A stretch of DNA of 64,000 nt from assembly GCA_046350355.1 (NCBI GenBank), contig JAXMAN010000002.1, forward strand, positions 558,001 to 622,000. Reading direction: 5' to 3'. The position numbers and the translations under genes are program-made. The notes under the pieces were generated by a model. It searched no databases. It worked only from the letters and a program-made list of their open reading frames with translations, and was not told the DNA's origin. This document shows, one piece after another, positions 43,448 through 51,803 of this stretch. Source of the DNA: UBA966 sp046350355. GTDB lineage: Bacteria; Planctomycetota; Phycisphaerae; Phycisphaerales; SM1A02. Every line of letters starts with the position of its first letter. The first letter of the stretch is position 1.

Positions 43448-45004
43448 ATGAGCACGCAGCGCCCCATCCGACCCGCGGCCGATGACCTCGAGGAGTACCT
43501 GCTGAACCTCACGCGCCGGCGCTTCTTCGGACGCATGGCGGCGACGGTGGGGGCAGGACTCGGCAGCGCGGCGCTCCTGAACCTGCTGGGCGGACGCGCG
43601 GCGATGGCGGGGGACGCGGCGGGCGCGGGCGGCGCGACGGGCGCGTCCGGCATCGCGGGAGGCGCGGGCGCGGCCCCGGCGGGCGTCGTCGCGCCGGCGT
43701 GCCCGCACTTCGCGCCGCGCGCCAAGCGCATCATCTACATGCACATGGAGGGGGCGCCGAGCCAGCTCGACCTCTACGACCACAAGCCCCAGCTCCAGGC
43801 GCGCTTCAACGAGGAGCTGCCCGACTCGATCCGCAACGGCCAGCGCATCACGACGATGACCAGCGGGCAGTCGCGCTTCCCGGTCGCGCCCTCGCGCTTC
43901 CAGTTCCACCGCTACGCGAACAACCAGGACGGCATCATGCTCAGCGAGCTGCTGCCCAACACCGGCTCGGTGGCCAAGGACCTGTGCTTCGTCCACTCGA
44001 TGCACACGGACGCGATCAACCACGAGCCGGGCATCACTTTCTTCCAGACCGGCAGCGAGCAGCCCGGACGCGCGAGCTTCGGGAGCTGGATGAGCTACGG
44101 CCTGGGGAGCATGAACAGCAACCTCCCCTCCTTCGTGGTGATGATCACGCAGGGCACCGGCAACATGCAGGCGCTCAGCGCGCGCTTCTGGGGAAGCGGC
44201 TTCCTGCCCAGCGAGCACCAGGGCTGCCGCCTGCGCGCCGGGCGCGACGCGGTGCTGCACCTGCGCGATCCCGAGGGCGTCAGCCGCGAGGACCGGCGCC
44301 GCATGCTCGACCTGGTCGCGCGCCTGAACGCGCAGGAGTTCGAGGAGAGCCTGGACACCGAGACGCGCACGCGCATCGCGCAGCACGAGATGGCCTACCG
44401 CATGCAGATGTCGGTCCCCGAGCTCACCGACTTCTCCGACGAGGATCCCGCGACGCTGGAGATGTACGGCCCCGACGTGCACCGTCCCGGCAGCTTCGCG
44501 GCCAACTGCCTGCTCGCGCGGCGGCTGGCCGAGCGCGATGTCCGCTTCATCCAGCTCTACATGCGCGGCTGGGACCAGCACAACAACCTGCCGACGGAGC
44601 TGCGCGCGCAGTGCGCCTCGGTGGACCGCGCGCAGGCGGCGCTGGTGACGGACCTGCGCCGGCGCGGGATGCTCGAGGACACGCTGGTGCTGTGGGCCGG
44701 CGAGTTCGGGCGCACCGTCTACAGCCAGGGGCAGCTCACGCGCGAGAACTACGGCCGCGACCACCATCCGCGCTGCTTCACCATCTGGATGGCCGGCGGC
44801 GGCGTGAAGCCCGGCATCACCTACGGACGCACCGACGACTACTCGTACAACATCCTCGAGAACCCGGTGGACGTGCACGACCTGCACGCGACGATCCTGC
44901 ACGTGCTGGGGATCGACCACACGCGCCTGACCTACCGCGCGCAGGGGCGCGACTACCGCCTGACGGACGTGAAGGGCCGCGTCGTGCGCGACCTGCTGGC
45001 GTGA
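43448..45004 (+). CDS. Tat-exported DUF1501 family protein
   Basis: A 518-residue protein with a twin-arginine motif TRRRFF at residues 22-27 and a hydrophobic stretch ending A-M-A-G. The mature domain has the alkaline-phosphatase-like layout of DUF1501: IIYMHMEGAPSQLDLYDHKP at the start, MHTDAINHEPG in the middle, and LVLWAGEFGRTVYS, GRDHHPRCFTIWMAGGGVKPG and DVHDLHATILHVLG at the end. These carry His/Asp residues suited to metals. DUF1501 proteins nearly always follow PSD1/PSCyt1 proteins in Planctomycetota, as here with a 28-nt gap, and the pair is presumed to work together. A Gly/Ala-rich linker follows the signal peptide. The exact substrate is unknown. Confidence 0.93.
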   Translation: MSTQRPIRPAADDLEEYLLNLTRRRFFGRMAATVGAGLGSAALLNLLGGRAAMAGDAAGAGGATGASGIAGGAGAAPAGVVAPACPHFAPRAKRIIYMHMEGAPSQLDLYDHKPQLQARFNEELPDSIRNGQRITTMTSGQSRFPVAPSRFQFHRYANNQDGIMLSELLPNTGSVAKDLCFVHSMHTDAINHEPGITFFQTGSEQPGRASFGSWMSYGLGSMNSNLPSFVVMITQGTGNMQALSARFWGSGFLPSEHQGCRLRAGRDAVLHLRDPEGVSREDRRRMLDLVARLNAQEFEESLDTETRTRIAQHEMAYRMQMSVPELTDFSDEDPATLEMYGPDVHRPGSFAANCLLARRLAERDVRFIQLYMRGWDQHNNLPTELRAQCASVDRAQAALVTDLRRRGMLEDTLVLWAGEFGRTVYSQGQLTRENYGRDHHPRCFTIWMAGGGVKPGITYGRTDDYSYNILENPVDVHDLHATILHVLGIDHTRLTYRAQGRDYRLTDVKGRVVRDLLA

Positions 45005-45012
45005 GGGCGGGG

Positions 45013-45018
45013 TAGCAT
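45013..45018 (+). promoter_or_regulatory. -10 box TAGCAT
   Basis: TAGCAT starting eight bases after the DUF1501 stop and 30 nt before the hydroxy-acid oxidase ATG. That gene is probably transcribed separately. Confidence 0.4.
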
Positions 45019-45048
45019 CCGCGCCCCCGTCCACGGGATGCGCGCGCG

Positions 45049-46155
45049 ATGCCCCAGAACGACCCCGATCCCCGCGAATTCGTGAACATCGCCGACTTCG
45101 AGCGCCACGCGCTCGAGGTGCTCTCCGCGATGCCGCGCGACTACTACCGCAGCGGCGCGTGGGACGAGATCACCCTGCGCGCCAACCGCGAGGCGTGGGA
45201 GCGCGTCGCGCTCTGGTACCGCGTGATGCGCGATGTCTCGCGCCGCACGACCGCCTGCGAGGTGCTGGGCGGGCCCTCGGCGATGCCGCTCTGCGTCGCG
45301 CCGACCGCGCTGCACCGGATGGCGCACCCCGAGGGCGAGCTGGCGACCGCGCGCGCCGCGGCGGCGGCGGGGGTGCCGATGATCCTCTCGAGCTTCTCGA
45401 GCACGGGGCTCGAGGAGGTCCGCGCCGCCGGCCTGGCGGTCGACCCGAAGGCGCGCCACTGGATGCAGGTCTACATCGGCACCGACCGCGGCTTCATCCG
45501 CGAGTACGCGAAGCGCATCCATGCCGCGGGCTACGAGGGGCTGGTCCTCACCGTCGACACGCCCATCTGGGGCATCCGCGAGCGCGACATCCGCAACCAC
45601 TTCCGCGTCCCCGACGGCATGCGCGTGGTGAACCTGGAGCGGCCGGGCGGGCCGACCGGGCACACCGGACGCGGCATCCACGAGAGCCTGGCGTGGGCGG
45701 TGGATGCGGCGCTCACCTGGCGCGACTTCGAGTGGCTGCGCGACGCGTCGCCGCTGCCGGTGGTCGTGAAGGGCATCTGCCGGCCGGAGGACGCCTCGCG
45801 CGCGGTCGCGCTGGGCGCGGCGGGGGTGCTGGTCTCCAACCACGGCGGGCGGCAGCTCGATGGTGCGCCCGCGACGGTCGAGGCGCTGCGGCCGTGCGTC
45901 GAGGCGGTCGCCGGCCGTGTGCCGGTGCTCGTCGACGGCGGCGTGCGCCGCGGCGTCGACCTGGTGCGCGCCCGCGCGCTGGGCGCGCAGGCGGTCTGCG
46001 TGGGCCGCCCGATCCTGTGGGGGCTCGCGACCGCCGGCGAGGCCGGCGTCGCGCGCGTGCTCGAGATCCTGCGCGGCGAGTGCGACGTCGCGCTCGCGCT
46101 CTGCGGGTGCACGCGTCCCGACGAGGCAACGCGCGAACTGCTCGGCCCGGGCTGA
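45049..46155 (+). CDS. FMN-dependent alpha-hydroxy-acid oxidase/dehydrogenase
   Basis: Encodes 368 residues, the standard length for the L-lactate oxidase / glycolate oxidase family, an FMN-binding TIM barrel. Landmarks are MPLCVAPTALHRMAHPEGE (FMN-binding loop), LSSFSSTGLEEV, LTVDTPIWGIRERD, VVKGICRPEDASRA (the FMN-contacting Lys) and VSNHGGRQLD with the catalytic His. VLVDGGVRRGVDLVRARALGA and VGRPILWGLA bind the FMN phosphate. It oxidises an L-2-hydroxy acid to the 2-oxo acid; lactate, glycolate or mandelate cannot be told apart here. No lactate permease or glycolate-cycle gene is adjacent. Confidence 0.92.
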   Translation: MPQNDPDPREFVNIADFERHALEVLSAMPRDYYRSGAWDEITLRANREAWERVALWYRVMRDVSRRTTACEVLGGPSAMPLCVAPTALHRMAHPEGELATARAAAAAGVPMILSSFSSTGLEEVRAAGLAVDPKARHWMQVYIGTDRGFIREYAKRIHAAGYEGLVLTVDTPIWGIRERDIRNHFRVPDGMRVVNLERPGGPTGHTGRGIHESLAWAVDAALTWRDFEWLRDASPLPVVVKGICRPEDASRAVALGAAGVLVSNHGGRQLDGAPATVEALRPCVEAVAGRVPVLVDGGVRRGVDLVRARALGAQAVCVGRPILWGLATAGEAGVARVLEILRGECDVALALCGCTRPDEATRELLGPG

Positions 46156-46222
46156 CGCGGCGAGGCCGCGCGCGACGCTGTTCGGGCGACGCCGCGGGCG
46201 AGCCGTGCTTGCGAGACCGCGC

Positions 46223-49200
46223 CTACCTGCGGCCGCCGCCTCCACCACGCGCGCCGCCGCCGCCACCGCGGTACCCGCCGGTGTTGCCGCGATAGCCCGT
46301 GCTCATGCCGCGGTAGCCGTTGGACCAGCCGCTGTAGCCGCCGCCGTAGGGGTTGGCCGGACGCGAGACGGAGCGGTCGTACCAACCCCAGTCCTGGTTG
46401 TAGCCCGGCAGGCCGCGGTCGTAGGCGCCGCCGTAGCGCTGCGCCGCCGTGCCGCCCTGGTCGCCGCGACCCCAGCCGCCGCCGCCGGAGTTCCAGCCGC
46501 CGCCGTTCCAGCCGGTGCCGCCGCGGTTGTACGCGGCGCTGCGGTCCATGTTGGCGTAGTTGTTGAGCGCCGCGTTGCCGTAGTTGCCGTAGCCGCCGTT
46601 GTAGTCGGCTTCGCCGCGGGCGTACCCGCCGCGCGGGGAGCCGTCGAAGTTGTGGTTGGCGTCGGGGCGGAATCCGCTGTTCGCATCGGCATTGCGCGCG
46701 CTCGCCGCCGCGGAGGCGCTGGGATCGCGCTCCTGGAAGGAGCTGCCGCGCCACTGGCCGTTCTGCTGCATCTGGTTGACGCCGTTGCGCCAGCCCGCGG
46801 AGGCGTTGGCGGCCGCGTTGGTCGCACCCGCACTTCCGCCCGGTGCGTTCGCGCCGGCGCGTGCCGCGGCGTTGGCGCCCGCGTCCGAGGTGCCCGCGCC
46901 GCTCGCCGTGCCGCTGCCGGCGGCATGCCAGCCGCCGTTGGAGCGCGCGTACATCTGGTCGCCGCGGCGCTGCATCACCGTGCCGTCGCGGTTTGCGACG
47001 ACGTTGTCCGCGACGCCCGCGGCGTGCGACCACCCATTGGGGTTCGCCGCCGCCGCCTCGCGGTTGGCGCGATTGACATCGCGTTCGCCCTGGCGGGTCG
47101 TCGCGGCGTTCGCATCGTTGGGTGCGCCGCGATTGGCCGCGCGATCCGCCATGCGGTTGGCCTGGCCGGGATTGTTGCCGTAGGGACCGATCTGGCCGTA
47201 GTGGCCGATCTGCCCGTAGTGGCCGATGTCGCCGGCGGTCGCCGCGCGGTTGTACGCGCGCGCCGCGGGATTCCAGTTGCGTCGGTAGGCGCCGCCCCAG
47301 TGGCGGTTCCACCAGCCGTCGCCGCCGGCGGCACCCCACGGGTGCCAGCCCCAGTGCCATGCATCGCCGTAGCCCAGGCCCATCGCATAGCCGAGTCCGA
47401 AGCCGGCGCCCGCGCCCCACCAGCCGCGCGCGCACCAGGCGGGACCGTAGCCCAGGCCCCAGTAGCCCCAGCCGGGCATCGTGCAGAAGCCCCAGCCGCC
47501 CCAGTCGCATCCCCAGGTCGGCCAGTAGCCGTAGGTCTGCGGCCAGCCCATGTAGTTGCCCCAGCACTCGGACTGGTCCGGGTCGTCGCCGCAGTCGACG
47601 GTCGTTCCCTGCGTCGAGTAGCCGGTGCCGTAGGCGATCGCGCCGTCGAGCGCGTACGCGCCCATGTAGCCGCCGGTGTAGCCCTGCGTCACCGTCTCGG
47701 GGTCCGCGTCGTAGACCTGCACATAGGTCACCGGATAGACGGGGCTGGACGGGGGGATCGAGTAGATCGCCTGCGGGACCGAATCCGCGAGCGTCCACGG
47801 ACCCGTGGGCGAGCCGCCCACGAACCACGCCGCGTTGTCGCAGAGGTAGTACTTGCCGTCGCACGCGATCACCGGCGCGGTCGTGTTGGTCGAGTACTGC
47901 AGCTGCGTCCCCTGGATCGGCGCGAACTGCACCTGCTGGCCGAGCACCTGCATGTTGGGCTTGGCGAGCGAGCGGTCGAGGGTCGCGGTGTGCGGCACCG
48001 ACGCCTGGTAGAGCGCGGTCGTCGCCTGCGTCGTGCCCGCGACGCACGCGAGCACGTTGCCCCAGGGCCCGTGCGGGTCGATGGCCGCGAAGTCCTTCGG
48101 CAGCGCGTCGCTGCGGATGCTCGTCCAGGGGCCGTTGAGCAGATCGCTCGTGGTGAACCAGCGCCCCGAGGCGAGCAGGTACCAGGTGTTCGTGCTCATC
48201 GCCGTGAAGAGGTCGCAGTTGGCGTTGCTCACGGCGGAGAGGTCGGGGCCGACCTGCGTGAGGTCGGGCGCGCCGCTGATGGAGACCAGGCACATCGGCG
48301 TGGTGCTCACGACGACGACCGGCTCGATCGAGCCCTGCGTCGGGGGCTGCGCCGCCGCGTCGGGATGGCGCGGGGGCATCGACTTGTTGAGCGCCTCGAT
48401 GACCGGCGCGGGGGGCGCGCTGCCGTCGATCCACGGCCCGGTGTACGCGGGCGCGTTCATCCAGGTGGCCGCGCCCAGGCGCGTGTACCAGGTGCCGCTG
48501 TCGCGGTCCTTCAGCAGGAGCGAGGCCGTGTTGAGCGCGACGCCGTAGTTGGTGCCCTGCAGCGGGCGCATCACGGGCTTGCCGTCGAGCAGCATGAGGA
48601 CCGCCGGCTGCGACATCACGACGATCTTGGGCACCGCGGTGCCAAGCTGCGCGGCGGTCGCCTTCTGGTCCTTGGCGACCTGCATGTTCTCCATCGCGAT
48701 CGCGCGCGAGAGCGTGAAGGTCGCGCCGAAGAGCATCGACTGGAGCTGCGCCTTGAGGCCATCGGGCTGCGCGCCCGGCACGCGCACGTCCGTCACCATG
48801 AGGTTGGAGAGCTCGATGAGCCCGGCGGGGAAGTCCGCGTCGGTGTCGGCGGAGAAGAACATGACGCCGTACGCGGGAGCCGCAGGGGCGCCGGGCTTCG
48901 TGGCGGCGGGGGAGCTCGCGCCGGCGGCGGGCGCGTCGCCCGCGGCGTTCGCGTCGCCGCTCGCGGCGGCGGGCTGCATGCAGAAGGCCGCGCGCGCGGT
49001 CGCCTTCGCGCCGGAGAGGCTCTGGAGCTGCGGCGTGTAGATGATGTAGGTCGTGCCGTTGGAGGTGGTCTGCTGCGGCCAGACCGTCTCGCCGTTGTCG
49101 AACTGCGGCGCGGGTGCGCTGGACGCGCCGGCGTCCTCGGCGGGCGCGTTCGCGTTGCTGCCCGCGGGCGCGTTCGGCGTCGCGGGCGCGTTCTGTGCGG

Positions 49201-49321
49201 CGGGATCCTGCGCGGCGCCGAGCGGCGCGGCGAGCAGCAGCGCGCCGACGATGGCGGCGAGCCCCACCTGCGCCGAGACGGCGAGGCGTCGTGCGATGGT
49301 CCGATGGGCGGCGTGGGTCAT
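46223..49321 (-). CDS. Large secreted protein resembling 'carbohydrate-binding family V/XII' proteins
   Basis: A 1032-residue exported protein. The signal peptide ends near residue 38. Residues 70-520 form a structured region with repeated short motifs (TWYTRLGAATWMNAP, TWYLLASGRWFTTSDLLNGPW, YYLCDNAAWFVGGSPTGPW). These look like repeated beta modules around W-x-x-G-P-W. PVYPVTYVQVYDADPETVTQGYTGGY then leads into a region very rich in Gly, Trp and Tyr (about 540-640). The C-terminal third is Asn/Gly/Arg-rich and ends in RG-type repeats. This architecture matches proteins commonly annotated as carbohydrate-binding family V/XII, whose function is unproven. An AGGAG lies about eight bases before the ATG. 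It is divergent from imuA and shares the intergenic region carrying the LexA-like box. Confidence 0.7.
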   Translation of the reverse strand: MTHAAHRTIARRLAVSAQVGLAAIVGALLLAAPLGAAQDPAAQNAPATPNAPAGSNANAPAEDAGASSAPAPQFDNGETVWPQQTTSNGTTYIIYTPQLQSLSGAKATARAAFCMQPAAASGDANAAGDAPAAGASSPAATKPGAPAAPAYGVMFFSADTDADFPAGLIELSNLMVTDVRVPGAQPDGLKAQLQSMLFGATFTLSRAIAMENMQVAKDQKATAAQLGTAVPKIVVMSQPAVLMLLDGKPVMRPLQGTNYGVALNTASLLLKDRDSGTWYTRLGAATWMNAPAYTGPWIDGSAPPAPVIEALNKSMPPRHPDAAAQPPTQGSIEPVVVVSTTPMCLVSISGAPDLTQVGPDLSAVSNANCDLFTAMSTNTWYLLASGRWFTTSDLLNGPWTSIRSDALPKDFAAIDPHGPWGNVLACVAGTTQATTALYQASVPHTATLDRSLAKPNMQVLGQQVQFAPIQGTQLQYSTNTTAPVIACDGKYYLCDNAAWFVGGSPTGPWTLADSVPQAIYSIPPSSPVYPVTYVQVYDADPETVTQGYTGGYMGAYALDGAIAYGTGYSTQGTTVDCGDDPDQSECWGNYMGWPQTYGYWPTWGCDWGGWGFCTMPGWGYWGLGYGPAWCARGWWGAGAGFGLGYAMGLGYGDAWHWGWHPWGAAGGDGWWNRHWGGAYRRNWNPAARAYNRAATAGDIGHYGQIGHYGQIGPYGNNPGQANRMADRAANRGAPNDANAATTRQGERDVNRANREAAAANPNGWSHAAGVADNVVANRDGTVMQRRGDQMYARSNGGWHAAGSGTASGAGTSDAGANAAARAGANAPGGSAGATNAAANASAGWRNGVNQMQQNGQWRGSSFQERDPSASAAASARNADANSGFRPDANHNFDGSPRGGYARGEADYNGGYGNYGNAALNNYANMDRSAAYNRGGTGWNGGGWNSGGGGWGRGDQGGTAAQRYGGAYDRGLPGYNQDWGWYDRSVSRPANPYGGGYSGWSNGYRGMSTGYRGNTGGYRGGGGGARGGGGGRR

Positions 49322-49471
49322 GTGCTTCTCCTGCTCCCGTGTGCGGTGGCGTGGACGCGCCGCGGTGGCGTGCGCCGACAGCGGCATCGCCTCCGACGCG
49401 ATGGCGCGTGGCATCTTCGCACATTCCGCGACGCACCCACGCCGGGTTGCGCCGCTCCAAAGCCGTGGCAG

Positions 49472-49479
49472 AGTATACC
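49472..49479. promoter_or_regulatory. Interlocked divergent -10 boxes (secreted protein / imuA)
   Basis: TATACT reverse (49472-49477) and TATACC forward (49474-49479) overlap on the palindrome GTATAC. The reverse box serves the secreted-protein gene and the forward one imuA. Confidence 0.45.
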
Positions 49480-49494
49480 AAACAAAAGCCGAAC
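49480..49494 (+). promoter_or_regulatory. LexA-like direct-repeat box upstream of imuA-imuB
   Basis: AAACAAAAGCCGAAC is RAAC-N7-RAAC, starting directly after the forward -10 box and 26 bases before the imuA ATG. It resembles the GAAC-N7-GAAC LexA box of Alphaproteobacteria, and a matching box precedes dnaE2. Confidence 0.55.
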
Positions 49495-49520
49495 ACGCGC
49501 CCCACACCACGGAATTTCGC

Positions 49521-50675
49521 ATGCCATACGGGATCGTCCATGCTGGACCGCTGGCCGACTTGGCCGAGCGCATCGCGCAGATCGAGGGCCGCGCGGGCCG
49601 CGCGCGCCCGGTCGTGGCGGCTGCGGCCGCGCGCATCGCATCGCCCATCGGGTCGTCCATCGCCGCGCGCACCGCATCGCCCATCGCCCCATCCATCGCC
49701 CCCGATCCGCACCGCGTGCGCACCGGATGGGACGCCATCGACGACGCGCTCGCCGGCGGCCTGCCGCGCCAGGGCCTCCACGAATGGTGCGGCGTCGACC
49801 TCGTGGGCGTGCTCGTGCATCTGGCGTGGCAGGCGCTGCTGCACGACGACGCGCACCACCCGGGCGCGATGCGCCGCATCGTCTGGATCGGCGCGGGCGT
49901 GCATCCCGCGCCGCACGCGATGGTGCGCGGGCTGCGCGCGCCGCTGCTGGGGATGTTCGGCGCGCCCGCGCCGCGCGTCTGGCCGGACGCGCGCCTGTGG
50001 GAGCGGTCGATCCTCGTCGATCCGCCCAGCGACGGCGTGCGCCTGTGGGCCATCGAGCAGGCGGCGCGCTGCCCGGGCGTCTGCGCGGTCGTCGCCGATG
50101 TCGGCGGCTTCGACTTCGCGGCCACGCGGCGGCTGCAGCTGGCGGCGCACGAGGTGCTGCTGCTGGGCGCGCGCGCGCCGCGCCGCGCGATGCCGCTGAG
50201 CGCGTGCAGCACGCGCTGGCGCGTCGAGCCGGTCCCCGCGGGCCTCGCGCGCGCGGAATTCCAGGCGCGCGCGGACGCGGTGGCCGCGGGCGCGGCGGTT
50301 GCGCGAACGACGGCTGCGGACGCGGTGGCCGCGGGCGAGACGCTGCGCGCGCGCCTGCCGGCGGAGCCGCACTGGCAGGTGCGCCTGGAGCGCGCGAAGG
50401 GGCTGGGCGCGTCGCTGGATCCCGAGCGGCTGCCGCAGGTGCTCGCGGCGCGCCACTGGGAGCTCGACGCGAGCGCGCTCGTGCCGCGGCTGGCGGCGGC
50501 GACGGCCGCGCGTCGCGCCGCGGTGCGCACCGCGCGCCTGGCGCGGCGCCAGCTTCCGCGCACGGCGGAGGCGGGGGAGGCGGGCGCACGCACGCGCGAC
50601 CGCAACCGCGGCCGCGACCGCTGCACCAGCGGCGGCGAGCGCTGGGCCACGCGCCTGGACGATCAGGCGGCGTGA
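49521..50675 (+). CDS. imuA: ImuA-like SOS mutagenesis protein
   Basis: A 384-residue RecA/SulA-like protein. The diagnostic segment GLPRQGLHEWCG (near residue 86) is the ImuA equivalent of the RecA nucleotide-binding region; RIVWIGAGVHPAP and VVADVGGFDFAATRRLQLAAHE follow as in ImuA. ImuA helps assemble the translesion mutasome with ImuB and DnaE2 after DNA damage. This copy is long for the family (about 200-270 residues). The extra length is an Ala/Ser/Ile-rich N-terminal repeat and an Arg-rich C-terminal tail. It lies three bases upstream of imuB. The LexA-like box sits just upstream, and dnaE2 follows about 3 kb downstream with two unrelated genes between. The gene symbol reflects family and context. 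Confidence 0.85.
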   Translation: MPYGIVHAGPLADLAERIAQIEGRAGRARPVVAAAAARIASPIGSSIAARTASPIAPSIAPDPHRVRTGWDAIDDALAGGLPRQGLHEWCGVDLVGVLVHLAWQALLHDDAHHPGAMRRIVWIGAGVHPAPHAMVRGLRAPLLGMFGAPAPRVWPDARLWERSILVDPPSDGVRLWAIEQAARCPGVCAVVADVGGFDFAATRRLQLAAHEVLLLGARAPRRAMPLSACSTRWRVEPVPAGLARAEFQARADAVAAGAAVARTTAADAVAAGETLRARLPAEPHWQVRLERAKGLGASLDPERLPQVLAARHWELDASALVPRLAAATAARRAAVRTARLARRQLPRTAEAGEAGARTRDRNRGRDRCTSGGERWATRLDDQAA

Positions 50676-50678
50676 CCC

Positions 50679-51803
50679 ATGGCGCGCGTGGTCGAGCCGT
50701 GCTTCCTCGCGCTCGCGCTGCCCGAGCCCGGGCCCTCGCCGCTGCGCGTCGGGCGGTGGGCGATGCGCTGGACCCCGCGCGTGCATCTGGAGCCGCGCGA
50801 TCCCGAGCGCAGCGACGGTCCGCCCATCGTGCTGCTGGACCTCACCGGCTGCCAGCGCGCCAACGGCGGCCTGGCGCGCGTGCGTGCGCGTCTGCTGCGC
50901 GGACTCGCGCGCCGCGGCGTGCCGGCGCGGCTGGGCATCGCGCCGACGCCGGGCGCGGCGATCGCCTTCGCGATGGTGGCGGCGGCGGCCGCGGCGCCAG
51001 CGACGCAGGCGCCGACCGCCGCGGCCACGCCAACGGCCGCGGCGGCGCCGGACGCCACCGTGCTCGCGCCCGCGATCGGCTCGCTCCACGCGCTCGTGGC
51101 CGCGAGCGCGCCGCTGCCGCTGGAGGCGCTGCGCCTGCCCGCGCCCCTCTGCGCCGCGCTGCACGAGGTGAACCTGCGCACCGTCGGCGAGCTGCGCGCC
51201 ATCGGCCGCGCCGCGCTGGGCGACCGCTACGGCGCGCTCCCCGCGCAGCGCTTGGACGCGCTGCTGGCGGTGGCGGGCCCGCGCGCCTGGCCGCTGCGGC
51301 CGCTCGTGCCGCCCGCGCCGCTGGAGGCGGAGTTCCCCTTCGCCAGCCCCTGCACGCAGCGCGAGGCGGTCGACCGCGCCTTCGAGCACGCGGTCGCGCA
51401 GCTCTGCGCGCTGCTGGAGGCGCGCCAGCGCGGGGCGCGCAGCCTGCTCGTGCGCATCGACCGCGCGCGCGACGCGGCGGTCGTCGGCACGCTCCACTTC
51501 GGCGCGCCCACGCGCGATCCCGCGCACCTCTGGTCGCTGCTGCGGCCGCGCGTGGAGCGCGTGGACCTGGGGGACATCGACCGCGGCGGCGGCGTCGAGC
51601 GCATCCTGCTGCGCGCGGGGCGGCTGGGGCGCACGCCGCAGTCGCTGGGCGCGCTGCTGCCCGAGGCCGCGGGCGCGCCGCAGGCGCACGCGCTCACCGA
51701 GCGCGCGGTGGGGGAGCTCGTCGACCAGCTCGCCGCGCGCGTGGGCGCCGCGGGCCTGCGTCAGGGGGGCGGCGCGCCCGAGCCACCTACACTGGACGCA
51801 TGA
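50679..51803 (+). CDS. imuB: ImuB-like inactive Y-family polymerase homologue, compact
   Basis: A 374-residue protein of the ImuB type, the catalytically dead Y-family polymerase relative that scaffolds DnaE2 and the beta clamp. It starts near the WAMRWTPRVHLEPRD segment, and IVLLDLTGCQRANGG replaces the catalytic Asp motif region. TVGELRAIGRAALGDRYG is the helix-hairpin thumb-like region, and RSLLVRIDRARDAAVVGTL opens the little-finger domain. Family members are usually about 450-530 residues. Here roughly the first 60 residues of the palm and the C-terminal extension seem absent. No clear Q-L-x-L-F clamp-binding motif is visible. The start is three bases after the imuA stop. Its stop overlaps the following lipoprotein start. 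Confidence 0.8.
   Translation: MARVVEPCFLALALPEPGPSPLRVGRWAMRWTPRVHLEPRDPERSDGPPIVLLDLTGCQRANGGLARVRARLLRGLARRGVPARLGIAPTPGAAIAFAMVAAAAAAPATQAPTAAATPTAAAAPDATVLAPAIGSLHALVAASAPLPLEALRLPAPLCAALHEVNLRTVGELRAIGRAALGDRYGALPAQRLDALLAVAGPRAWPLRPLVPPAPLEAEFPFASPCTQREAVDRAFEHAVAQLCALLEARQRGARSLLVRIDRARDAAVVGTLHFGAPTRDPAHLWSLLRPRVERVDLGDIDRGGGVERILLRAGRLGRTPQSLGALLPEAAGAPQAHALTERAVGELVDQLAARVGAAGLRQGGGAPEPPTLDA
51788..51793 (+). promoter_or_regulatory. -10 box TACACT inside imuB, leaderless spacing
   Basis: TACACT near the end of imuB, six bases before the ATG at 51800. It lets the lipoprotein gene be transcribed without SOS induction. Confidence 0.5.

Noticed and set aside
35602..43734. An uninterrupted minus-strand reading frame of more than 8 kb antisense to Hsp70, speA and PSD1 genes (similar ones at 17252-22192, 45531-51836 and 52204-57465).
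   Set aside because: High GC at codon third positions removes stop codons from the antisense frame. The translations are Arg/Ala/His-rich with no domains and run across several real genes.
49636..49705. Short ATCGCCCATCG-type repeats near the imuA start, possibly a regulatory array.
   Set aside because: They are inside the imuA coding sequence and encode an Ala/Ser/Ile-Pro repeat; imperfect and in frame.
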